From: Planctomycetaceae bacterium | GTDB lineage: Bacteria; Planctomycetota; Planctomycetia; Planctomycetales; Planctomycetaceae | Direction of reading: 5' to 3' | Length of the DNA stretch: 64,000 bases | Assembly (NCBI GenBank): GCA_014762625.1 | Contig: JABURQ010000199.1 | Coordinates: forward strand, 1 to 64,000 | Shown: positions 10,770 to 20,062 of the stretch, piece after piece | Layout of the letters: each line of letters opens with the position of its first letter | Numbering within the stretch: position 1 is the stretch's first letter | The notes under the pieces: generated by a model | Databases searched by the model: none | Told to the model about the DNA's origin: nothing | Seen by the model: the letters and a program-made list of their open reading frames with translations, nothing else | Translations under genes and position numbers: made by a program

Positions 10770-11588
10770 TCATTCCGCTGAAACCAACTCCATCGCCCCT
10801 CTCACCAGAGGCCCCATTTTTGGAGGAGAAGCCTCAAAGTCGACTTTCAGTCCACATTCGACCAAGGTTTCCGAACAGGTCGGTCCCACCGAACATATTC
10901 GGCTCCCCGAGAGCGATTGCTGGAACTCTTCCAGTCTGCCCAGCTCGTCCGCGACCTGCGTCACGTGGCGTATCTGTTGAGCGGACGTAAACATCAGCAC
11001 GCCAAAAGGGTTATCGATTTGTTCTTGGATGGCCGACTCCAGTGGCCCTCGATCCTCGGGTAAATCCCAGCGATAGACAATCACCGATTCAACGTCGGCA
11101 CCCGCATCACGCAAACTCTGTAGAAACTCTTCGTTGGAAATGCCGTATTCCTGGACGGCTATCTTCTTTCCTGACAGATCGAGTTCCTGTTTCATCGCAG
11201 TCAACATTTCCCGCCACGTATTCGGTTCTGGAGTTCGCACGGCAATTGGAACGTTCCACTCATTCAGAACTGCAGTCGGCTTGGGGCCGCGAACCACGAT
11301 CGTCATGTCGTGCAGTGCGGCCAGGAATTTCTCATGCGGGAATTGCGTTGCGATCGCCTCTGCCAGAAGCCGCGTCCCGACGCCTGTCATCAAAACAAGA
11401 ACATCGATCTCACCGGCAAAAAGTTTCTTCGCAAACTTGATGATGGCGGGTTGCCGATCGAGCGGAATTTCTCGCATGGACGGAGCGTTCGTCGCTCGAC
11501 CACCGAATTTTTCAATCAGCTTGCGCATTTCCTCCGCGCGACGGCTTTCAAAAGTGCAGATGCGCGGACAGGGATCGATTTGTGACAT
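10770..11588 (-). CDS. hemD: Uroporphyrinogen-III synthase
   Basis: 272 residues with the two-lobed HemD layout. The N-lobe begins RICTFESRRAEEMRKLI, then LVLMTGVGTRLLAEA, with the linker LNEWNVPIAVRTPEPNTW. The C-lobe contains FLQSLRDAGADVESVIVYRW, VLMFTSAQQIRHV and ICSVGPTCSETLVECGL. It closes and inverts ring D of hydroxymethylbilane. It is the first gene of the haem operon. A good -10 (TATAAT on the minus strand, 11617-11612) and a GGAGGA site at 11604-11599 lie directly upstream of the ATG. The candidate structured RNA ends about 95 bp further upstream. Confidence 0.88.
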   Translation of the reverse strand: MSQIDPCPRICTFESRRAEEMRKLIEKFGGRATNAPSMREIPLDRQPAIIKFAKKLFAGEIDVLVLMTGVGTRLLAEAIATQFPHEKFLAALHDMTIVVRGPKPTAVLNEWNVPIAVRTPEPNTWREMLTAMKQELDLSGKKIAVQEYGISNEEFLQSLRDAGADVESVIVYRWDLPEDRGPLESAIQEQIDNPFGVLMFTSAQQIRHVTQVADELGRLEEFQQSLSGSRICSVGPTCSETLVECGLKVDFEASPPKMGPLVRGAMELVSAE

Positions 11589-11598
11589 GTGAATCTAT

Positions 11599-11640
11599 TC
11601 CTCCAAGAAGAATTATAGAGAGGAATTTCCAGAGAATCAG
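11599..11640 (-). promoter_or_regulatory. Promoter and RBS of the hemD operon
   Basis: On the minus strand a consensus -10 TATAAT occupies 11617-11612. A poor -35 (CTGATT) lies 17 bp upstream. A GGAGGA Shine-Dalgarno at 11604-11599 precedes the hemD ATG (11588) by 10 nt. The short leader implied, about 15-20 nt, means the operon need not start from the RNA gene upstream. Confidence 0.5.
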
Positions 11641-11683
11641 CCCGGAGAAAAGTAAGGGCTTGCATTTGGGCCATAATCAGCGC

Positions 11684-11878
11684 AAAAAAGAAACCTCGTC
11701 CAGGGTAGTCGACCGGAAGCGAAGGCGCTCGCCCGGAAAGGTATCCACACAGATACACTCCGGCTTCACCCCCGGCCGAACTACACCCAGAAGACGAGGT
11801 AACTTTCAGTCATCATCCGTGGGCCTTCCAATGATGACTGTCTTCCACACACGTAACGAGGTATTGGCATTTGCCGTA
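11684..11878 (-). ncRNA. Candidate structured small RNA upstream of hemD
   Basis: The minus strand folds into three units. H1 (11880-11860): GGUA/UACC plus GGCA/UGCC. H2 (11840-11807): a perfect 10-bp stem CAGTCATCAT/ATGATGACTG with a 14-nt loop. H3 (11800-11693) is a multibranched domain: an 8-bp closing helix ACCTCGTC/GACGAGGT (perfect), a helix GGGT/ACCC plus AGT/ACT, a 7-bp helix (11710-11716 with 11772-11778), then a junction bearing a 5-bp hairpin (11732-11728 with 11723-11719) and an arm CCGGA/TCCGG (11733-11737 / 11759-11763) topped by GTATC/GATAC with a 6-nt loop. Positions 12/76 and 23/28 of the 117xx block are A.C mismatches on the plus strand but G.U pairs on the minus strand, which favours a minus-strand transcript. 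The closing helix is followed on that strand by TTTCTTTTTT (11692-11684), as in an intrinsic terminator. It does not match 5S, SRP, 6S, tmRNA, RNase P or riboswitch consensus known to me. Confidence 0.55.
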
Positions 11879-11883
11879 CCAGC

Positions 11884-11912
11884 TTTAAACCTTTTCCCCA
11901 CTTTTGCGTAAA
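11884..11912 (-). promoter_or_regulatory. Promoter-like sites for the structured RNA
   Basis: Minus strand: -35 TTTACG (11912-11907), 17-bp spacer, -10 TTTAAA (11889-11884). Transcription would begin near 11880-11875, at or just inside the first hairpin of the candidate RNA. The match to consensus is moderate. Confidence 0.4.
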
Positions 11913-12170
11913 CCCCTTAATAACAGAGGGTTAATGAAAATCAGTTTTTTCTCTCGCAGTTCGTGATCGGAGAGATTGACGCCCAGACGCGCAGCAATTG
12001 CTCACACAGTGCGCGCTCTGGAGGCCTTCCAGTGCCTGTATTCGCCACCCGCTTGGAGCGATCCCAGACTCTGATGCTGGAATTCCCAGTACACACTTGC
12101 CGACGCTGATCAAAAACCGCATGATCCGTGTGATGTCAGAGCCAGGAATTGATGAGACGGGTGGGATGTC
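11913..12170. other. Remainder of the divergent interval
   Basis: About 250 bp between the RNA promoter and the MBL-fold gene. It contains a weak AACCC/GGGTT inverted repeat (11911-11935) and a GCAATTGC palindrome near 11995. No coding sequence is convincing. A promoter for the plus-strand MBL gene must lie here, but no strong -35/-10 pair stands out. Confidence 0.3.
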
Positions 12171-12965
12171 ATGACGACGGAAAAGCTTTCCTCAGGGATG
12201 ACCCTCATGGGAACCGCAACCAGCGTCGGCGTTCCCGTGGTCGGCTGTGATTGCGAGGTCTGTACCTCGGACGACCCCCGAAATCAGCGGTTGAGAACCT
12301 CGGTGCTCGTGAGAGCTCCCGAAGGAAATTTCGTCATCGACACACCTCCCGAGCTTCGGCTTCAGTTGATTCGTGAAAACGTGAAACTGGTACATGCCGC
12401 GCTATTTACTCATGGCCACGCGGATCATATTTACGGCCTGGACGATCTCCGCATCTTCGGCTATCGACTGAAGCAGGATATCCCGCTCTACTGCGAGCCG
12501 AGCGTGGAGGGACACCTCAGAAAAGCATTTTACTACTGTTTTGAACCTCCCAAATTCAATTCTCACCATTTCGCAGTGCCGAAATTGAACTTTGAGAATA
12601 TTGGCCTGGAACCCTTCGACCTGCTCGGGTTTCGGATCGTTCCGATTCGTCTGATGCACGGCAAAATGCCCGTTCTCGGTTACCGCGTGAATGACGTCGC
12701 ATTTTGCACGGACGTGAGCGAGATCCCCGACGAAAGCTGGGGAAAACTGGAAGGGCTCGACACGCTCGTCATCGATGCACTCCGGGATGAGCCGCACCCG
12801 ACTCACTTCTCAGTGGAACAAAGCCTCGCCGCTATCGAAAGAATCCAGCCCAGGCGTGCCTATCTAACTCATATCTCCCATTCGCTCGAATATACGGAAC
12901 TGAATCAACGACTACCTGAGCATATCGAACCTGCCTATGACGGGTTACAGATTGCTATCAACTGA
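12171..12965 (+). CDS. MBL-fold metallohydrolase, PhnP-like
   Basis: 264 residues. The metal motif THGHADHIYGLDDLR (HxHxDH) lies near residue 80, with further ligands in LMHGKMPVLGYR, FCTDVSEIP and YLTHISHSLEY. The N-terminal CDCEVCTSDDPRNQRLRTS carries the CxCxxC structural zinc site typical of the PhnP/phosphoribosyl cyclic phosphodiesterase branch. It probably hydrolyses a cyclic phosphodiester in the cytoplasm. No phn genes are nearby, so a role in phosphonate breakdown is not supported by context. A GGGTGGGA-like site precedes the ATG. Confidence 0.85.
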   Translation: MTTEKLSSGMTLMGTATSVGVPVVGCDCEVCTSDDPRNQRLRTSVLVRAPEGNFVIDTPPELRLQLIRENVKLVHAALFTHGHADHIYGLDDLRIFGYRLKQDIPLYCEPSVEGHLRKAFYYCFEPPKFNSHHFAVPKLNFENIGLEPFDLLGFRIVPIRLMHGKMPVLGYRVNDVAFCTDVSEIPDESWGKLEGLDTLVIDALRDEPHPTHFSVEQSLAAIERIQPRRAYLTHISHSLEYTELNQRLPEHIEPAYDGLQIAIN

Positions 12966-12984
12966 ATTCGACTCGGAGCCTCCC

Positions 12985-13365
12985 GTGGAAACAGACGAAC
13001 GACACATGCTGGCCTTTGCGATTCTGAGTGTCGAATCTCGGGAACGACAGCAAATACAGGGAGAGCTACGGTTTCTACTTATGACGGGAACTGCCTCCTG
13101 CCGCGCAGGCTACGCCCAAATTTCGAGATTCTGCTACAAGCGTATTCTGAAACTCAATCCGCATCACATGCTCTCAAAATCCCCCTCCCTGGAGGAAGCA
13201 CTCAAATCAGAGGATTTTCGGACGCTGATCAGTCGTCTGGACCGTTTCTGCACTTACGAACACGCGGAGATGTTGCTCGAAAAGCACCGTCCCGGCTGGG
13301 AAAGCGAGCCGTATGAAGAGTTCGAAAAACACTGCCTCGAGATTCTGAAACAGAATCTTAACTAG
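12985..13365 (+). CDS. Conserved hypothetical protein, 126 aa
   Basis: Small soluble protein with a run of conserved-looking aromatic, cysteine and charged residues (SCRAGYAQISRFCYKRILKL; FRTLISRLDRFCTYEHAEMLL). I choose the GTG at 12985 because a GGAG site sits 8 nt upstream. An upstream ATG at 12937 would overlap the MBL gene by 29 bp. It follows the MBL-fold gene by 19 bp and is probably co-transcribed with it. The 3' end overlaps the convergent proline-rich protein gene by 4 bp. No function is recognised. Confidence 0.65.
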   Translation: METDERHMLAFAILSVESRERQQIQGELRFLLMTGTASCRAGYAQISRFCYKRILKLNPHHMLSKSPSLEEALKSEDFRTLISRLDRFCTYEHAEMLLEKHRPGWESEPYEEFEKHCLEILKQNLN

Positions 13366-14372
13366 CCCTGCGGGTCGAGCGGCTCCAGCCCATCCAGACT
13401 GGGAAGTTCCTCCGGAATACGTGCCGGCGAGATCGGTTCGGGTTGGTTGGTCGAACGTTTGGGCGCAACCCTGTCAGCTTTGGGAGTTGCCGGATTCGTG
13501 ATCAGAGAATCGCTGGTGTGACGAGCCACCGGTTCGTTCAGCCGCACCCGTTTAGGGACGATGACACGCGGATCGCGGACCGGTTCATTATCGGGAGCGG
13601 GACGAGAGAGCGAGCGATCTTCGTTCTGTGATTGCGGTTCGGGACGCGAAACCAACTCCGACGCTTGATCGGAAGAGGCCTTGAGAGGAGTCGGATCGAT
13701 GGTAATAGGATCCAGCTTCACGGGGATTTCGTTCTCGTCAGTTTCATCCCTCACTGCCAAATCTTCCGAGAACATCTCCACCTCAGCGGGGAGCTCACTG
13801 GGAGGCTTGGTTGATTGTACGACCGGCTGTGTCTCCAAACCGTGAGCGGGAGAATCTTTGGTCGAATTCGATTTTTTTGTTGCTGATGCGGTCGATTCGG
13901 AAGTCCTCTCAGGTCTTGCCTGGGTCACTATGGGATCGTCTTTCGGCAGCGTAGCAAACGCTTCTGAGGGTTCATTCAGAAAGTCGAAATCGGGATCGAA
14001 CCCTGGAATTGGTTTCGGCTCCTTCAATATCACAATCGGAGTTTCCTCCCGACCCTGATCGTCTACCTCTATGGAATTCTTTGCGACGGCGGAGGAAGGT
14101 TGCGGGGCGGAATCGATCTGTGGTAGTTCCTTCTCTAACTCCACATCGTCCAACTGCAAGTCCTCACGGTAGTTCTGCTCGAATTCATCGAGCGAAGAGG
14201 GATGATGTCGTCGTTCGGCGACTGATTGAGACAGCCGTTCTTCAAGTTCGACGGTTGATTCGAGCTCTGGTAGGGGAGAACGATCGAGCGGTTGATCGCG
14301 AAAATAAAATGCGCAGGTGATCCCCACGAGTAAGATGCCGAGCCCCAGCCCGACTTTGGTGTCATGCTTCAT
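13362..14372 (-). CDS. Membrane-anchored proline/serine-rich protein
   Basis: 336 residues. The N-terminus MKHDTKVGLGLGILLVGITCAFYF is a single signal-anchor helix, followed by about 300 residues of low-complexity, Pro/Ser/Glu-rich, presumably disordered sequence outside the membrane. Planctomycete proteins with this N-terminus often end in a LysM peptidoglycan-binding domain. None is visible here; the C-terminus is IPEELPSLDGLEPLDPQG. It may be a shortened member or an adapter. It is convergent with the 126-residue protein gene and lies downstream of glgB. Confidence 0.7.
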   Translation of the reverse strand: MKHDTKVGLGLGILLVGITCAFYFRDQPLDRSPLPELESTVELEERLSQSVAERRHHPSSLDEFEQNYREDLQLDDVELEKELPQIDSAPQPSSAVAKNSIEVDDQGREETPIVILKEPKPIPGFDPDFDFLNEPSEAFATLPKDDPIVTQARPERTSESTASATKKSNSTKDSPAHGLETQPVVQSTKPPSELPAEVEMFSEDLAVRDETDENEIPVKLDPITIDPTPLKASSDQASELVSRPEPQSQNEDRSLSRPAPDNEPVRDPRVIVPKRVRLNEPVARHTSDSLITNPATPKADRVAPKRSTNQPEPISPARIPEELPSLDGLEPLDPQG

Positions 14373-14594
14373 GAGAATGTCGCCCGTTGACCCGATCAGG
14401 GAGTGCGTCTTGACATCTCCCTATTTGGAATTGGGCCGACCATCCTGTCGACACAGCACTAGCTATCAGTTTCTTCGGATTCCAACGCCGAAATGGACAG
14501 CAAATCACTCATTCAATAGAAATTGCAAAAAAACAGTCAAGTCCCACGTCGGCTCGAAAGAATCGCACCGGTTATACCGGGGGGATTACGCTGC

Positions 14595-16604
14595 TTATCC
14601 GATGGATTTCTTAGAGACGTCGGACGGTTTCTTCGGGGGGTCGGTTGCAACCTGACTCTCCGTTTTTCGACCCGATGCTTCAAATTCTCCAGTATCCTCC
14701 TGATCGATTTCTTCGAGGGCGATGGAGGGCGGTTGGTCAGTATGCTTGAGCACCAGAATTCCAAGAGGCGGTAAAAACAGCGACACCGATTGCGGCAGGC
14801 CGTGCATGGCAATGCTTTCGGACATCACCCCGCCGATGTTTCCGACGTTGGAGCCGCCGTAATGTTCGGAGTCAGAATTCATCACTTCCTGATAATACCC
14901 TTTTTCAGGGACCCCAATGCGATAGTTTCCGCGTGGAACGGGAGTGAAGTTACAAATCACGATCAGCGATTCGGAATTTTCCCGATTCGTCCGAATCCAG
15001 GCGAAAACGCTGTTCTGCCAGTCATCGGCCTGAATCCACTGGAAGCATCCCGGCTCACATTCACCGTCGTAAAGAGCGGGCTCGTTGCGATAGAGCTGAT
15101 TCAAATCACCAACAAACCTGCGCAATCCATCGTGGAACATATGGCCTTCGAGCGCCCAGTCCAGTTCTTCGTCATGATTCCATTCCGTCCACTGACCTAA
15201 CTCTCCCCCCATAAACAGAAGTTTTTTACCGGGGGAGGTGTATTGATAACCGTAGAGGATTCGCAAATTCGCGAACTGCTGCCAGTAATCGCCCGGCATT
15301 TGCGAAAGCAGCGAACGCTTACCGTGAACAACTTCATCGTGCGAGAGCGGCAAGACAAAATTTTCGGTGAAGGCATACATCATCCGAAACGAGAGTTCGT
15401 TCTGGTGGTAAGAACGATGAACGGGATCGTTACGCAGGTAGCTGAGAGTGTCGTTCATCCACCCCATATCCCACTTCATCGAAAAGCCGAGCCCTCCGGT
15501 ATAAACCGGACGCGAGACTCCGCCCCACGAAGTGGACTCTTCGGCGATCGTCAGAATGCCGGGAAAGTCACCATGTAATTGAGTGTTCAATTCCTGGAGG
15601 AATTCAATGGCCCCCAGATTCTCCCGTCCGCCGTATTTGTTCGGTATCCACTCTCCCTCTTCGCGGGAATAGTCGAGATACAGCATCGACGCGACGGCGT
15701 CGAAACGCAAACCATCGACGTGATACACATCTGCCCAAAAACGGGCACTCGACCACAAAAATTCCTTCACCTCAAACCGGTCGTAATTAAAGACCAAGGT
15801 CCCCCAGTCGGGATGAGCGCCCTGTCTGGGGTCGGCATGCTCGTAACAAGCCGTGCCGTCAAATTGCGCCAGGGAATGTCCGTCGCGCGGGAAGTGCGCG
15901 GGAACCCAGTCAATCAAGACCCCGATTCCAGCTTGATGACAGAGATCGACGAACTCCATAAAGTCCTGCGGTGTTCCATACCTCGACGTCGGTGCGTAGA
16001 AACCGGTGACCTGATATCCCCACGAACCATCGAACGGGTATTCAGTAATCGGCATCAACTGCAGATGGGTGTATCCCATCTGCCGGCAATACTCGATGAG
16101 TTGCGGTGCGAGCTCTTTGTAACTGAAGTAACGGCGCCCGTCCGTCGGTTTTCTCCACGATCCCAGGTGAACTTCGTAGATCGAAACCGGTTCGTTGTAC
16201 CAATCGGTTTCTTGCCGTTTGCGGATCCAATCCTCATCTTTCCAGGAATATCCAGACATATCCCAGATGATCGAACCCGATTTCGGAGGGCTCTCGCAGT
16301 GAAACGCCACGGGATCTGATTTTTCAATCACTTCACCCGATTGAGTTTTGATGGCGAATTTGTAGATATCACCATGTTTCGCTCCAGGAACAAAACCACT
16401 CCAGACACCTCGATCGGAGGGAGCCAGTGGATTTGCACCAGGGTTCCAGCGATTCTGGTTCAGAAGAACCGAAACCTCGGTCGCGTTGGGAGCCCACACG
16501 GAAAAGTGTGTCCCGCTCTTGCCGTCTATCGTGAGAGGGTGAGCCCCTAGATCGCGATAACGGCTTGTGGCAGAAACCGGACCTTCGGAAAATTCGACGG
16601 TCAT
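14595..16604 (-). CDS. glgB: 1,4-alpha-glucan branching enzyme
   Basis: 669 residues. An N-terminal CBM48 domain (about 25-115, [17 protein letters not shown]) is followed by a GH13 catalytic barrel. The nucleophile is Asp302 ([12 protein letters not shown]), the acid/base Glu355 (TIAEEST) and the transition-state stabiliser Asp423 ([12 protein letters not shown]). The C-terminal all-beta domain is complete. It then has an unusual hydrophilic extension of about 45 residues ending [12 protein letters not shown]. The enzyme makes alpha-1,6 branches in glycogen in the cytoplasm. No other glycogen gene is adjacent, so glgB stands alone here. Confidence 0.95.
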   Translation of the reverse strand: MTVEFSEGPVSATSRYRDLGAHPLTIDGKSGTHFSVWAPNATEVSVLLNQNRWNPGANPLAPSDRGVWSGFVPGAKHGDIYKFAIKTQSGEVIEKSDPVAFHCESPPKSGSIIWDMSGYSWKDEDWIRKRQETDWYNEPVSIYEVHLGSWRKPTDGRRYFSYKELAPQLIEYCRQMGYTHLQLMPITEYPFDGSWGYQVTGFYAPTSRYGTPQDFMEFVDLCHQAGIGVLIDWVPAHFPRDGHSLAQFDGTACYEHADPRQGAHPDWGTLVFNYDRFEVKEFLWSSARFWADVYHVDGLRFDAVASMLYLDYSREEGEWIPNKYGGRENLGAIEFLQELNTQLHGDFPGILTIAEESTSWGGVSRPVYTGGLGFSMKWDMGWMNDTLSYLRNDPVHRSYHQNELSFRMMYAFTENFVLPLSHDEVVHGKRSLLSQMPGDYWQQFANLRILYGYQYTSPGKKLLFMGGELGQWTEWNHDEELDWALEGHMFHDGLRRFVGDLNQLYRNEPALYDGECEPGCFQWIQADDWQNSVFAWIRTNRENSESLIVICNFTPVPRGNYRIGVPEKGYYQEVMNSDSEHYGGSNVGNIGGVMSESIAMHGLPQSVSLFLPPLGILVLKHTDQPPSIALEEIDQEDTGEFEASGRKTESQVATDPPKKPSDVSKKSIG

Positions 16605-16779
16605 AAATAATCCTGATTCGATGGGACGGAAATGATGATTCCTGGGTTCAGAGTATCAACGAACCTTCTACGGAAGTAACGTTGACTCCTATTAACTTGA
16701 GGGAGCGCCCTCTATACCTAAAGCATTTTTGGGAGAGACGTCAACACTGGGCCCGAATGAGTGGGGCTCGAAGAACGGA

Positions 16780-18435
16780 TTATCCGCGACGACGGCGCAG
16801 ATCCCGAAACAGATTGCGATAGCGGGGCTGAGGCTCACGATGAGGAAGATCCAGTTCGAAACTCGGGCGGGTTTTGGAAAGATCCGGAATTGCTTCCGGT
16901 TCGATCACATCATACTGCTGAGCTTGTTCAAACCCTTGATCTTCAACTTGTTGACTGTCGTCCTGTTCAACGACTTTCTGAACTTCATCCGCGATCAACT
17001 TTTGAGCATCCACTTGAGTGGCTGTAGCTACACCAGCCGCTTCGGAGTAGCTTTCTTCCAAAATCGGCTGTTCTTCAGGAAGATCCACGGCAAAGATATC
17101 GACGGGATTCAATCGAGACTGCAAGTAGTCTTTTCTCGCCGCATCGGTTCGAGTCTGTTTTGCCCCGGATTCGACCGGCTGAGCATCAGCGGCCACTTCG
17201 GAGTTTGAGTTGTCTACCATCTCAACCAACTCCCTCATTGGATGTAGAGGGGCTCTTTCCTGCTCAGAGGTCAAATTCGACGAATCGTCAACGCCATTCT
17301 CTCCATTCTGGTCGGCGAGTTCCGGAACTTCAACGCACGATTCTTCAGAATCTTCAGTCTCGGACTTTTCCATATCCGGAGCAGGTGTATCTTCTGAATC
17401 ATCCTCATCCCCCCCAAACTCCGCGACCACATACTCGACACCAGCTTCCTCAGCTTCTGACTTCAAATCAGGGACACTTTGAGCGAGGTCCCGGTCCACC
17501 GGCGCGCCGTTGGTAATGCTTCCGGCAATCGATGCGTCTTCCGTTTCCTCCTCTGCAGCACTCATTTCATCCGCAGAACTGACTTCGGGATTCGCTTCAT
17601 CTTCCGGCCAGGCATTCCAATGTAAGGGCAGGTGCCGGACGTCCTCAAAGGCTTCTCGAACACATTCCCCGTCAATCGCCTGGGCATGATGGTTGACGGC
17701 GACTCTCAAAGACGTTTCTGCGATACGATTGAGGCAGCGTGGAACGCCGTCACTCAGGTGAGTCATTAATTCCACCGCTTCCTCGGTCATCACGGCTTCG
17801 ATGTCACTTCCCGCCCATTCGATTCGCCCCGCCAGATAATCGGCAGATTCCATTCGCGTCAACGGTTCAAGAATCTGATGCGATCGCATCCGTTGATTCA
17901 AGCCGGATAAGCTCCGGCGAGTCAACAATTCCTCGAGTTCCAACTGACCTGACAGAAGGATCATCAGCCCTCCCGCGATCTTTTCGCCCTCGGCGACCAG
18001 CGTTTGTATCTGCTGCAGCAGCGATTCACTCATCTCATGAGCACCGTCAATCACGAGGAGCAGTCCTCCTTGTTGCTCGGCGGAATTCTGTAATACTCTC
18101 CCCAGTTCCAGACGTAACTCATCTTCATCCAATCCCGCATAATTGCAGTTCAACTGAAACAACAAGGCCTTTAAGAACGACTGCACATGAGGGAAATTAC
18201 CATGAGGAAGCAAAACAGCGTGTTTCTCAGCGGAAATATCTGCCAATAGCCGCTGACAGATTAACGTCTTCCCCAAACCAGCAGATCCTGTCAGCATCGC
18301 CACGCCTTCTCCCGACCCCACCCATTCCGCCAGATGCTGAAGCGCTTCCTCGTACTGCGCAAGAGCTATGAAACAATCGGCATCAGGCACCGAGGAAAAC
18401 GGCTTGGCGATAAAATCAAATGAAGACTCGGACAT
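16780..18435 (-). CDS. ExeA/GspA-like AAA ATPase with long acidic tail
   Basis: 551 residues from the ATG at 18435, preceded by AGGGAAGTGAG. Residues 1-275 form an ExeA-type AAA+ module (KPFSSVPDADCFIALAQYEEAL, Walker A GSAGLGKT at 50-57, sensor-like LLSGQLELEELL). The Walker B region reads LLLVIDGAH: the Asp is kept but the usual catalytic Glu is Gly. Residues 290-551 are highly acidic and low complexity, ending in a basic PRYRNLFRDLRRRRG. ExeA-type ATPases help assemble type II secretion or act as transposition regulators; no secretion gene is adjacent here. An upstream in-frame extension to 18636 looks non-coding. Confidence 0.75.
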   Translation of the reverse strand: MSESSFDFIAKPFSSVPDADCFIALAQYEEALQHLAEWVGSGEGVAMLTGSAGLGKTLICQRLLADISAEKHAVLLPHGNFPHVQSFLKALLFQLNCNYAGLDEDELRLELGRVLQNSAEQQGGLLLVIDGAHEMSESLLQQIQTLVAEGEKIAGGLMILLSGQLELEELLTRRSLSGLNQRMRSHQILEPLTRMESADYLAGRIEWAGSDIEAVMTEEAVELMTHLSDGVPRCLNRIAETSLRVAVNHHAQAIDGECVREAFEDVRHLPLHWNAWPEDEANPEVSSADEMSAAEEETEDASIAGSITNGAPVDRDLAQSVPDLKSEAEEAGVEYVVAEFGGDEDDSEDTPAPDMEKSETEDSEESCVEVPELADQNGENGVDDSSNLTSEQERAPLHPMRELVEMVDNSNSEVAADAQPVESGAKQTRTDAARKDYLQSRLNPVDIFAVDLPEEQPILEESYSEAAGVATATQVDAQKLIADEVQKVVEQDDSQQVEDQGFEQAQQYDVIEPEAIPDLSKTRPSFELDLPHREPQPRYRNLFRDLRRRRG

Positions 18436-19050
18436 CTTGTGCTCACTTCCCTGTGCGCGCGAATTCGACGTCAATTCAGCATGGTCGTCTCTGTAAGGAT
18501 CGATCATTAAGATCGGATTCTTGAAACAGATCGGAACGATACGCTCAAACAGCGCAACCGCTACATTTTGACAACCAGGGAAATTCCCGGCAGTCTGCGA
18601 CCTCATTCCGATTGAAAAATCGGTCACATAGCTCAACTTGTACCTGGCTGAACTGGTTTCAGTGTGAAGCGATCAATCCTGCTCTCTTTCTCAGCTTATG
18701 GGAGTTCGCTTCCAAAATCCTGAGTGACGCCGTAAGTTCAAAACAGTCATGGGAAAATCATAGACTCGCTCAAAATCGCACTTTTCCCCTCAAGCCAACC
18801 TTGTTTTCGATCAAGATAATGACAAACAAATTCCATATCCTGTTGTAGGACAGCCACTTGGAACACAGGCTCTCACGAACCTCACAGTCAATTTCAATGT
18901 CAGAAAAAAACCGGTTTCCAGGGATCTCACGGATTGGCCGCTTTCATGGCTGGAAATTCGGAGATAAAATGCGATATGGACGTTCTGTCACTCCTTGAGA
19001 GTGAAGGCAAGAAGTCTTTTCGGAACATACAAAGCAATTCGGATCACGAT
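18436..19050. other. Divergent intergenic interval
   Basis: About 600 bp between the ExeA-like gene and phoH. A hairpin CCGATT-GAAA-AATCGG lies at 18608-18623, and there is a GGGAAATTCCC palindrome just before it. In-frame extensions of both flanking genes reach into the interval (to 18636 and 18946) but lack family similarity. No RNA gene is recognised. Confidence 0.35.
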
Positions 19051-19989
19051 ATGACAGAGGCGATTGTCCCGTTCGACAACCAGGATCAGCTGAGAACGCT
19101 CTTCGGATCGCGAGACCGATACCTGAAACAGGTCAAAGAGAACGTCGGCATCGATGTGGTTATTCGCAACGGTCAACTCAAATTAACGGGGAACAAAAAC
19201 GAAGTTGCCCGCGGACTTGAGATTTTTCAGGAGCTCCAAGCCATCATCAAAAAGCACGGGCGACTCGAAGAGGCTGAAGTCCGGGAAGTCCTGGAAGGAC
19301 CGCGCTATGAAGCCAGCCCGAAATCCAAAATCAAACTGTCTGATAATTCTCGTTCGATTGAAGCGCGAACTCCCGGGCAAGCGGTTTACCTGAACGCCAT
19401 TCGTCAAAACGATATTGTCGTTTGCACCGGACCGGCCGGAAGCGGCAAGACTTATCTCGCTGTTGCTAAAGCGATCGAAGCGATCCGACGCGAGGAAGTT
19501 CGTCGGATTGTTCTGGTACGACCGGCTGTTGAAGCCGGTGAGAAGCTCGGCTTTCTCCCCGGCGACATGCTGGCAAAAGTGAACCCGTATGTCAGACCGC
19601 TGCTGGATGCTCTGAACGACATGCTCGATTTCGAGACTGTCCGAAAATATATGGAAAACGATGTCGTCGAAATTGCTCCTTTGGCTTTCATGCGAGGACG
19701 CACTCTGAATCATACTTTTATGATTCTGGACGAAGCCCAAAACACGACGGTGACCCAAATGAAAATGTTCCTCACTCGGATGGGGATGGGATCAAAGATC
19801 ATTATCACCGGCGATACAACCCAAAACGACTTACCGCCTCACGTCACTTGCGGCCTCACGGATGCCGCCACTCGACTTCAGGGAATCCCCGGTGTCGGAC
19901 ACGTAAAATTAACCGGCCAGGATATTATCCGGAATCGCTTGGTTCGCGACATCGTCAAAGCGTATGATGATGATGGTATGGCAACGTAA
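19051..19989 (+). CDS. phoH: PhoH-family ATPase (YbeZ-like)
   Basis: 312 residues from MTEAIVPFDNQ. An N-terminal KH-like region (VVIRNGQLKLTGNKNEV) precedes the PhoH ATPase. Walker A GPAGSGKT is at 127-134, the conserved LVRPAVEAGEKLGFLPGD block follows, and Walker B lies in TFMILDEAQN. PhoH/YbeZ proteins are RNA-associated ATPases that act with the YbeY endonuclease, whose gene lies two genes downstream in the same run. The start is uncertain: ATGs at 18946, 18976 (GGAG 12 nt upstream) and 19051 are all open. I chose 19051 by the usual family N-terminus, though its RBS is weak. Confidence 0.9.
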   Translation: MTEAIVPFDNQDQLRTLFGSRDRYLKQVKENVGIDVVIRNGQLKLTGNKNEVARGLEIFQELQAIIKKHGRLEEAEVREVLEGPRYEASPKSKIKLSDNSRSIEARTPGQAVYLNAIRQNDIVVCTGPAGSGKTYLAVAKAIEAIRREEVRRIVLVRPAVEAGEKLGFLPGDMLAKVNPYVRPLLDALNDMLDFETVRKYMENDVVEIAPLAFMRGRTLNHTFMILDEAQNTTVTQMKMFLTRMGMGSKIIITGDTTQNDLPPHVTCGLTDAATRLQGIPGVGHVKLTGQDIIRNRLVRDIVKAYDDDGMAT

Positions 19990-20062
19990 TCAGACCTTTT
20001 CAAATATTCCTTCCATCACCATTGTTTGAGACCACTGATTCCAGACGCTCTCACAATTCTCC

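Noticed and set aside
11693-11800. 5S rRNA or known riboswitch in the structured interval upstream of hemD
   Set aside because: The fold is closed and branched like 5S, but the conserved 5S loop sequences are absent, and no TPP, cobalamin, SAM, glycine or c-di-GMP consensus is present.
16699-16712. GAGGG-AGCG-CCCTC hairpin between glgB and the ExeA-like gene as a terminator
   Set aside because: Five base pairs and no U-tract on either strand; may be chance.
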